DNA of 5,111 bases from an uncultured delta proteobacterium (GTDB lineage: Bacteria > Myxococcota_A > Polyangia > Polyangiales > Ga0077539). The stretch is taken from NCBI GenBank assembly GCA_903860995.1, contig CAIOSS010000282.1, positions 1-5,111 of the forward strand, in the 5' to 3' direction. Below, one piece after another: positions 1 through 5,111 of this stretch (positions are counted from its first letter, which is position 1; the number at the start of each line of letters is the position of its first letter). The translations under genes and the position numbers were made by a program. A model generated the notes under the pieces. It did no database searches. It was not told where the DNA came from and worked only from the letters and a program-made list of their open reading frames with translations.

Positions 1-130
1 AGGCGTCCGTGTCCAATCCGACAGGTCCCGCCAGACACTCCCTGCCCACGAGTTGCGCAACCAGCGCCAACACCCTGCCAGGAAATCCATGAAAACGAAG
101 GGTGCGGTGCTGTTTGAGGCGACCTGCACC

Positions 131-169
131 CGATGCTTCGATGCATCGCCCGAAGGTCTCTCCGCGGAG
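131..169. repeat. Two 10-bp perfect palindromes with centres 21 bp apart
   Basis: CGATGCATCG at 139-148 and CTCCGCGGAG at 160-169 are each perfect palindromes. Their centres (143/144 and 164/165) lie 21 bp apart, about two turns of B-DNA, so dimeric regulators could bind both on the same face. The first can also form a small hairpin in which CGATGC (131-136) pairs with GCATCG (143-148) across a six-base loop. The two palindromes do not share a sequence, which argues against two sites for one regulator. The second overlaps the left arm of the larger inverted repeat at 148-239. A role as an operator is inference only. Confidence 0.35.
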
Positions 170-239
170 CATCAGGGATTCCCGCCTCCCCGCCCTCCCA
201 TGATTCCCGTCCCGCCGCCGCGGAGGGTCTCCTTCGGGC
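148..239. repeat. Long imperfect inverted repeat upstream of the kinase
   Basis: The outer arms GCCCGAAGG (148-156) and CCTTCGGGC (231-239) pair perfectly over 9 bp. After a 3x5 internal loop, inner arms CTCCGCGG (160-167) and CCGCGGAG (218-225) pair over a further 8 bp. The enclosed loop is 50 nt, pyrimidine-rich, and contains the direct repeat GATTCCCG at 177-184 and 202-209. If transcribed, this could form a long hairpin about 40 nt before the leader ORF. There is no T tract after it, so it does not look like an intrinsic terminator. It may be an untranslated-region structure, a paired protein-binding site, or a chance product of GC-rich sequence. Confidence 0.4.
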
Positions 240-272
240 CTCAAGGGATCGTCGGTCGGGCCGATAGAGCAC

Positions 273-277
273 AAGGA
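273..277 (+). promoter_or_regulatory. Ribosome-binding site of the leader ORF
   Basis: AAGGA at 273-277 matches the Shine-Dalgarno core and lies 4 nt before the ATG at 282; the purine-rich run extends through GGACGAG. It is the best ribosome-binding site in the region. It sits 33 nt before the kinase ATG at 311, too far to serve that start directly, which is the main reason to consider a coupled leader ORF. Confidence 0.45.
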
Positions 278-281
278 CGAG

Positions 282-314
282 ATGCGTAGCGCGGCCGACA
301 GCGGTTCGAGATGA
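282..314 (+). CDS. Possible 10-residue leader peptide, translationally coupled to the kinase
   Basis: A short ORF encodes MRSAADSGSR and ends in TGA at 312-314. It starts with ATG behind an AAGGA motif, and its stop overlaps the kinase start in the arrangement ATGA (311-314), the classic layout for translational coupling by termination and reinitiation. ATG 282 is the first start codon in that frame after a stop at 201-203. The kinase start has only a GAG directly against it and no properly spaced Shine-Dalgarno, so ribosomes delivered by the leader would explain how it is translated. The peptide has no run of one amino acid that would suggest attenuation. Ten codons give no statistical support, so chance is a real alternative. 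Confidence 0.35.
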   Translation: MRSAADSGSR

Positions 315-3300
315 GCGGGCACCGGCAGCGTCGGTTGACCACTGGCATCCCTCGCATCGCGACGGCGCTCACGTCGCCCACCACCGGCGACGAGCTCGGC
401 GCGGCGGTGCATCAGGTCATCGACGAGCTCGTGAAGGTCGAGTTCTCGGGGCTTTTCCTGGTCGACCCGACGACGGGCAGGCTCCGACTGCTGGCCTCGC
501 GGGGGTTCACGGACGAGCAGCGCGCATCGGTCGAGCGCAGCGCCCCGGGGCGAACGCCAGGCTGGGTCGTCGCCCACGCTCAGCGGCTGTACGTGCCCGA
601 CACGACGCTCGACCCCGAGCGAGCCCTGCCGGGCGAGGCATACCGGCACGTGCGGTCGCTCATCTACTTCCCCGTGATGCGGGCGGAGGCGTGCATCGGG
701 GTGCTCGGCGCCGGAGCGAGCGCGGCGCACGCCTTCGACGCGCAGACCATCGAGTTGCTGGCCGTCGCGACCAGCCTCGCCGGGGCGGTCGGCCAGAACA
801 TCCTGCTGCAGGAGCGCCTCCGCGCCCGCGAGCACCTGGCGGCGCAGCGCCGGCTCGACGCGCTGCTCGACGCGGCCGCCGACGCGATCGTCTGCTGCGA
901 CGTCGCGGGGCACATCACGCACTGGAACCGCGGGGCCGAAAGCCTCCTCGGGCGCACCCCGGCGGAGGCGATCGGCCAGCCGGTGACGATCATCATGCCC
1001 GAGCGCTTTCGCGCGCTGCACCAGGGCGGGCTCGAGCGGCACCGCGCCACCGGCACCTCGCGCCTCATGGGGCGACCGCTCCAGCTCGACGCGCTGCACG
1101 CCGACGGGTGCGAGATCCCGGTCGAGCTGGTGCTCAACCGCGTCGACGAGCAGGGCGCGACGCTGTTCGTCGGCGTCCTGCGCGACCTCCGCAGCCGCCG
1201 ACGGCTCGAGCACGAGGCGCAGCTCTCCGCGGCGCTGCACTCCGCGGTGCTCTCGTCCATCGGCGACGCCGTCATCGCCTGCGACACCGCCGCGCGCATC
1301 ACCGTGCTCAACCCCGTCGGCGAGGCGCTCACCGGGTGGACCGCCGCCGAGGCGCAAGGTCGCCCCATCGACGAGGTGTTCCGGATCGTCTCGGCGGAGA
1401 CCCGCGAGCCCGCGGAGGTGCCCGTCGCGGAGGTGCTCGCCACCGGGCGGGCCCACGAGCCCGCGGCCCACACGCTGCTCGTTCGGCGCGACGGCGTCGA
1501 GATCCCCATCGCGGACAGCGCCGCGCCGGTCCTGCGGGACGGGGTCATGCAAGGGGTCGTGCTCACCTTCCGCGACGTCAGCCGGGAGCGCCAGCGCGCG
1601 CGGGCCTTGCGCGATGAGCGCGAGCGCTTCGCCGCGCTGCTCTCGACCACCGCGGCGATGATCTACTCCGCGCGCCTGCCCACCTTCGAGGTCGAGTACG
1701 TGAGCGAGTCCGCCACGCTGCTGCTGGGCTTCTCGACGGAGGAGATGCTCGAGCCTGGGTTCTGGACGCGCGCGGTGCACCCCGACGACCTGCCGCGGGT
1801 GCTGGCCGACCTCGGCGCCCTCTACACCCACGGCTCGCACGTTCACGAGTACCGCCACCGGCACAAAGACGGGCACTACGTCTGGCTGCGCGACCAGATG
1901 CGGCTGGTGTTCGACGAGGCCGGCGTCCCCACGCGGGCGATCGGCGCGTCGTTCGACATCTCCGCGCGCAAGCTCGACGAGACCCGCGGTGTGGCGCGCC
2001 TGGCCTTCAAGCAGATCATCTCGAGAATCTCGCGGGCGTTTCTCGGCTCCGACCGGAGCCCCGACGACGCGCTCGGGACGGCCCTGGAGGAGCTCGGCGA
2101 GCGGACGCGCGCCCGCCGCGTGGCGGTGCTGCAGCTCCGGGACGGCCGCTACGACTGCACGCACGAGTGGTGCGCCGACGGCGTCGCGTCGCTCCGGTTC
2201 GAGCGCCAGCGCCACCCGATCGACGGGTTTGAAGCGTGGGCGATGGCGGGCGACGGCGCGCGCCACGTCTCGCCGATCGCCAGCGATGGCGTGCAGCGAG
2301 GGTTCCTCGTGCTCGACGAGCCCGACCTCGCGCCGCTCGCCGCGGAGGAGGCCGACGGGCTGCTGCACCTCGTCGCCGATGCGCTGGCCGCGGGCTTGCG
2401 GCGTCTCGAAATCGAGGCCGTCGCGCGCGACCTTCACGGGCAGCTCACCCGCAAGGCCGAGAACCAGCGCGCGGCCATCGACCTCTCCATGGAGATGGCG
2501 CGGGCGGAGTCCAGCGAGCGGCTGCTCGCGACCGTCTCGCGGTACCTCGACGACCTCGTGGACGTCGGGTGCGGCTCGCTCGGGCACCGCGACACCGCGA
2601 CCGGGCAGTTTCGCCTGCGCGCGCTCGGGCGCTCGCCGAAGCGGTCGTCGTCGCCGCCGGGCGCCACCGACTCGTTTTTCTTCCTCGTGTGCGGCGGGGT
2701 GGACGTCGTCGTGCCCGAGGAGGCCCTCGCGGGCACGGCGCTCACCCGCGCCCTCGAGACCGGCGCGGCGGTGTCCACCCGCGACCACGCCGTCGAAGAG
2801 TTCTCCGAGTGGACGCAGCTCCGCGAGCGCGGCGGGTACCAGCAGTTTCTCAGCTGCCCGCTGGTCGGCCCGTCGGGCACCTTCGGGGTGCTCAGCGTCG
2901 CCCTCACGCACGACGAGCCGCCCACCCCCGATGAGCTCGGCACCTTCACGCAGATCGCTGCGCTGCTCGCCGCGCACCTGTCGATCCACTCGGCGCGCGA
3001 GGCCCTCGGGGCGCTCAACGCGCAGCTCGAGCGGCGCGTGCAGGCCCGCACCGGCGAGCTGCAGGCCAGCGAAGAGCGCGTCGAGCGGCTGTTTCAGTTC
3101 GCCCCGCAGGCCATGATGATGTTCGACGCGGCGGGCCTGGTGACGCGGTCCAACCGCGGCGCGCAGGCGCTCTTCGGCTACGACGAGCAGGAGTTTCTCG
3201 GCGTCTCCGTCGAGGCGATGGTGCCGCCCGAGGCCCGGCCGCGCCACGGCAGCATGGTGCAGACTTTCCTCCACGGCACCGCCGCCGGTCCGATGGCCGG

Positions 3301-4093
3301 GGGCCGCGCGGTGCAAGGCGTGCGACGCGACGGCTCCCGCTTCACCGCCGAGATCACCCTCGTGTCGATCTACACCAGCCAGGAGCAGCAGGTGCTCGCG
3401 GGGGTCACCGACGTCAGCGCGGCGCGCGCGGCGCAGGCAGAGCTCACCCGCTCGCTCGAAGAGAAGGAGACGCTGCTCAAGGAGATCCACCACCGGGTGA
3501 AGAACAACCTGCAGATCATCTCCAGCCTGCTGATGCTGCAGCGCGAGCACATGCCGTCCGACAAGACGCGCGCGATGCTCGAGGAGAGCGTCTTCCGCGT
3601 GCGCTCCATGGCGCTCATCCACCAGCAGCTCTACGGCGTCGACTCCCTCGCGCGCATCGACCTCGGCGAGTACGCCCGCACGCTCACCGAGACCCTCCGG
3701 TCGACCCTCGCCCCGACCGCGCGCATCGCGCTGCGCCTCGCCCCTGCCGAGGTGACCATCGAGGTCGCGGTGCCGCTCGGGCTCATCCTCAACGAGCTCA
3801 TCACCAACGCCTTCAAGTACGGCATGCGACCGAAGGGCGACCCCCGCGCACCCGGCGCGAGCGGCCCCGAATGCGACGTGCTCGTCGAGGTCGGCTCCGA
3901 GGGCGACACCGTGCGCATCGCCGTCGCCGACTCCGGTCCCGGCCTGCCCCTCGAGATCAACCCCGCCCGCGCGTCGACGCTCGGGCTGCAGCTCGTGCGA
4001 TCGCTCTCCCGACAGCTCCGCGGCAAGCTCACCGTCGAGCGCGAGGGCGGCACCCGCTTCGCCCTGGTGTGTCCGCGCGCCCTCGGCGACTGA
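311..4093 (+). CDS. Soluble multi-sensor (3 GAF, 4 PAS) HisKA_2-type histidine kinase
   Basis: This is a 1260-residue sensor kinase predicted to autophosphorylate on histidine and pass phosphate to an unidentified response regulator. Domain order with rough residues: GAF 12-163; PAS 181-294; PAS 309-425; PAS_3/PAC type 440-556 (HPDDL, then a HKDGHYVWLRD stretch); shortened GAF 566-698; GAF 722-895; helical linker 896-925; PAS 926-1036; HisKA_2 about 1051-1126; HATPase_c about 1150-1256. The H-box EIHHRVKNNLQ gives H1061 as the likely phosphorylated residue, and RVRSMALIHQQLY at 1096-1108 is typical of HisKA_2. The ATPase N-box is NELITNAFKYG (N1161, N1166), the G1 box is DSGPG (D1207-G1211), and the G2 box is GLQLV from G1225; all look intact. 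There is no signal peptide, membrane segment or receiver domain, so it should be cytoplasmic and act through a separate regulator. The sixth sensory domain has a Ser/Pro-rich stretch at 778-788 followed by FFFLV. ATG 311 is the first start after an in-frame TAG at 287-289; a TTG at 335 is an alternative. Family assignment is secure; ligands and partner are unknown. Confidence 0.95.
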   Translation: MSGHRQRRLTTGIPRIATALTSPTTGDELGAAVHQVIDELVKVEFSGLFLVDPTTGRLRLLASRGFTDEQRASVERSAPGRTPGWVVAHAQRLYVPDTTLDPERALPGEAYRHVRSLIYFPVMRAEACIGVLGAGASAAHAFDAQTIELLAVATSLAGAVGQNILLQERLRAREHLAAQRRLDALLDAAADAIVCCDVAGHITHWNRGAESLLGRTPAEAIGQPVTIIMPERFRALHQGGLERHRATGTSRLMGRPLQLDALHADGCEIPVELVLNRVDEQGATLFVGVLRDLRSRRRLEHEAQLSAALHSAVLSSIGDAVIACDTAARITVLNPVGEALTGWTAAEAQGRPIDEVFRIVSAETREPAEVPVAEVLATGRAHEPAAHTLLVRRDGVEIPIADSAAPVLRDGVMQGVVLTFRDVSRERQRARALRDERERFAALLSTTAAMIYSARLPTFEVEYVSESATLLLGFSTEEMLEPGFWTRAVHPDDLPRVLADLGALYTHGSHVHEYRHRHKDGHYVWLRDQMRLVFDEAGVPTRAIGASFDISARKLDETRGVARLAFKQIISRISRAFLGSDRSPDDALGTALEELGERTRARRVAVLQLRDGRYDCTHEWCADGVASLRFERQRHPIDGFEAWAMAGDGARHVSPIASDGVQRGFLVLDEPDLAPLAAEEADGLLHLVADALAAGLRRLEIEAVARDLHGQLTRKAENQRAAIDLSMEMARAESSERLLATVSRYLDDLVDVGCGSLGHRDTATGQFRLRALGRSPKRSSSPPGATDSFFFLVCGGVDVVVPEEALAGTALTRALETGAAVSTRDHAVEEFSEWTQLRERGGYQQFLSCPLVGPSGTFGVLSVALTHDEPPTPDELGTFTQIAALLAAHLSIHSAREALGALNAQLERRVQARTGELQASEERVERLFQFAPQAMMMFDAAGLVTRSNRGAQALFGYDEQEFLGVSVEAMVPPEARPRHGSMVQTFLHGTAAGPMAGGRAVQGVRRDGSRFTAEITLVSIYTSQEQQVLAGVTDVSAARAAQAELTRSLEEKETLLKEIHHRVKNNLQIISSLLMLQREHMPSDKTRAMLEESVFRVRSMALIHQQLYGVDSLARIDLGEYARTLTETLRSTLAPTARIALRLAPAEVTIEVAVPLGLILNELITNAFKYGMRPKGDPRAPGASGPECDVLVEVGSEGDTVRIAVADSGPGLPLEINPARASTLGLQLVRSLSRQLRGKLTVEREGGTRFALVCPRALGD

Positions 4094-4157
4094 GTCCCGC
4101 CGCCGACCGTCCCCCCCAACGGCCCCTCGAAGTCACCACCCGCCACCGAGAACCCCA
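4094..4157 (+). other. C-rich, G-poor intergenic spacer
   Basis: This 64-bp gap lies between the kinase stop and the FIST start. By hand count it holds 36 C, 12 G, 12 A and 4 T, a 3:1 C to G ratio, including a run of seven C at 4111-4117. I see no stem followed by a T tract, so there is no intrinsic terminator, and read-through from kinase to FIST gene is plausible. The C-over-G bias resembles a Rho-loading region, but the stretch is short for one. Confidence 0.5.
4148..4152 (+). promoter_or_regulatory. Weak ribosome-binding site of the FIST gene
   Basis: GAGAA at 4148-4152 is the only purine run in the C-rich spacer and lies 5 nt before ATG 4158. It is a partial Shine-Dalgarno match with suitable spacing and supports that start. 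No other start codon occurs in this frame between the kinase stop and 4158. Confidence 0.4.
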
Positions 4158-5111
4158 ATGCTGCACTTCCACTCTGCCTCCGTCACCATCCCGGACACCG
4201 CCGCCGCCGCCACCGCCGCGAGTCGCCAGGCGCTGGCCGGCGCGAGCGCGGCCGACTGCCGGCTCGTCGTCTTCCACTTCACCATGGGGCACGAGCCCGA
4301 CGCGGCGCTCCGGGCGCTCCGGGCGGAGGTGCCCGGGGCGCGCGTGCTGGGTTGCTCGTGCGCGGGCGTGATCGGCCGCGAGGGGGCCAACGAGTCCATG
4401 CGCGCGCTCGCGCTCATGGCCATCACGGGCGACGCCGACGAGGTCACCGTGACGCACTGCGACGGGTTCACCGGCGAGACGTCGCGCGCGCGGTCGACGG
4501 CGCTGGCCCGGGACCTGGCCGCGCGCGCCGACGGGGTGCGCGCGGCGATGCTCATCGCGCCGGGCATCGACGTGGACATGGACGAGGCCATCGCCGGCAT
4601 CGAGTCGGTGTTCGGCCCGGAGGTGCCCATCTTCGGGGGCACCGCGAGCGACAACATGAAGGGCATCGCGACGTACCAGTGCGTCGACGATCGCGTGTAC
4701 GAGCAGGGCGCCTTCCTGGTGGGCTTCTCCGACCCGACGCTCTCGCTCGAGAGCCAGGCGACGCACGGGTTCGTCGCGACCGGGCCGGAGTACACGGTGA
4801 CCCGCGCGACGGGCCACCGCGTGCACGAGATCGACGGCCAGCCGGCGTGGCGGGTGTACACCGCGGCGCTCGGGCTGCCCGAGTCGGCGGCGCCGGGCGA
4901 CACCATCCCCCCGGGGGCGGTCGGGGTGAAGCTCAGCGCCGAGCTCGCGGCGGAGTACGGCGACACGCACCTGCTGCGGGTGATCACGCACCGCGAGCCC
5001 GACGGCACGCTTCTCATGCCGGTGGGCTGCCCGGCGGGCACGCGGCTCTCGCTCATGCGCCGCGACGAGGCGCGCATCTTCGACAACCTCGCGACCATGA
5101 TGGCGCAGATC
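4158..5111 (+). CDS. FIST N/C domain sensory protein (3' end cut by window)
   Basis: The reading frame stays open from ATG 4158 to the window edge, giving 318 complete codons with no stop. FIST (F-box and intracellular signal transduction) proteins are predicted to bind small ligands, possibly amino acids, and are often tied to two-component or chemotaxis-like signalling. FIST_N covers about residues 5-195: an SASVTIPD start, the strand LVVFHFTMGH (36-45), VLGCSCAGVIG (63-73) and PIFGGTASDN (157-166), which matches the family's GG-A-D turn, followed by YEQGAFLVGFSD. FIST_C begins near residue 200 with HGF, then HEIDGQPAWRVYTAALG, typical of the family. Full-length members are usually near 380-400 residues, so perhaps a fifth is missing. 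It has no signal peptide or membrane segment. It lies 64 bp after the kinase on the same strand, suggesting an operon in which it could feed ligand information to the kinase; that link is inferred. An alanine-rich GCC tract (4198-4219) encodes residues 14-21. Confidence 0.92.
   Translation, partial: MLHFHSASVTIPDTAAAATAASRQALAGASAADCRLVVFHFTMGHEPDAALRALRAEVPGARVLGCSCAGVIGREGANESMRALALMAITGDADEVTVTHCDGFTGETSRARSTALARDLAARADGVRAAMLIAPGIDVDMDEAIAGIESVFGPEVPIFGGTASDNMKGIATYQCVDDRVYEQGAFLVGFSDPTLSLESQATHGFVATGPEYTVTRATGHRVHEIDGQPAWRVYTAALGLPESAAPGDTIPPGAVGVKLSAELAAEYGDTHLLRVITHREPDGTLLMPVGCPAGTRLSLMRRDEARIFDNLATMMAQI

Larger units (their letters stand above)
1..310. other. Upstream non-coding/regulatory stretch, no supported long gene
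   Basis: This stretch precedes the kinase gene and is less GC-extreme than the genes after it. Forward frame 2 is open from the left edge to the TAG at 287-289, but its product is rich in Pro and Arg, shows no domain I recognise and would need a TTG start. Forward frames 1 and 3 close at 115-117 and 90-92. The minus strand has no stop in positions 1-171 in any frame, so the first codons of a divergent gene (for example an ATG at 144-146) or the tail of an upstream gene cannot be excluded. Visible content is two 10-bp palindromes, a paired-arm inverted repeat and a small leader ORF, listed separately. I could not identify a convincing -35/-10 promoter. Confidence 0.6.

Noticed and set aside
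53..289. 78-residue forward ORF with a TTG start
   Set aside because: The product is Pro/Arg-rich with no recognisable domain, has a rare start and no clear ribosome-binding site, and covers the palindromes and inverted repeat. It is open mainly because stops are rare in GC-rich DNA.
664..1650. Minus-strand ORF (328 residues) and overlapping forward ORF 691-1617 inside the kinase
   Set aside because: Both overlap PAS domains that are clearly coded in the kinase frame, and both products are extremely biased (Ser/Arg or Arg/Ala) without domains.
3440..3540. Assignment of the kinase to the HWE family
   Set aside because: The H-box EIHHRVKNNLQ followed by RVRSMALIHQQLY fits HisKA_2 better, and I do not see the defining W-x-E signature of HWE kinases in the ATPase domain.
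4198..4219. GCC trinucleotide tract at the start of the FIST gene as a possible slippage or phase-variation repeat
   Set aside because: The tract is short and interrupted, and unit changes would stay in frame, only altering the alanine count. No switching function is supported.
4029..4991. Second long minus-strand ORF (320 residues) across the kinase end and FIST gene
   Set aside because: The product is Arg/Gly/His-rich with a polyglycine run that mirrors the GCC tract, and it overlaps two real genes; a composition artefact.
4133..5098. Long minus-strand ORF (321 residues) opposite the FIST gene
   Set aside because: The plus-strand frame encodes clear FIST_N and FIST_C motifs throughout. 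The antisense product is low-complexity Ser/Ala/Arg-rich, as expected for the mirror of a GC-rich gene.

Overview
The window is very GC-rich, with strong G/C preference at third codon positions in both main genes. It carries two same-strand genes of a signal-transduction locus. The base composition, the very long soluble multi-sensor histidine kinase and the neighbouring FIST protein fit a high-GC environmental bacterium. A myxobacterium (Myxococcota/Polyangia) is my best guess, but this rests on style only, as there is no RNA gene or phylogenetic marker here.

Layout: positions 1-310 hold no gene I can support. Their composition is less GC-extreme than the rest, and they contain two 10-bp palindromes and a long imperfect inverted repeat. 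At 282-314 there is a possible 10-codon leader ORF with an AAGGA ribosome-binding site. Its stop codon overlaps the start of the next gene (ATGA). Positions 311-4093 encode a 1260-residue soluble hybrid-sensor kinase with seven sensory domains (GAF-PAS-PAS-PAS-GAF-GAF-PAS) in front of a HisKA_2 phosphoacceptor domain and a HATPase_c domain. A 64-bp C-rich, G-poor spacer follows. From 4158 to the right edge (5111) runs the first 318 codons of a FIST-domain protein (FIST_N plus most of FIST_C), cut by the window end.

How they may work together: FIST domains are proposed small-ligand-binding sensory modules and often occur in or beside signal-transduction proteins. The short same-strand spacing suggests co-transcription with the kinase, so the FIST protein may be an extra, unfused input to it. 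No receiver domain or response regulator is visible, so the phosphorylation target is outside the window or elsewhere in the genome. Neither protein shows a signal peptide or membrane segment, so the module appears cytoplasmic.

No mobile element, tRNA, rRNA, CRISPR array or clear intrinsic terminator was seen.
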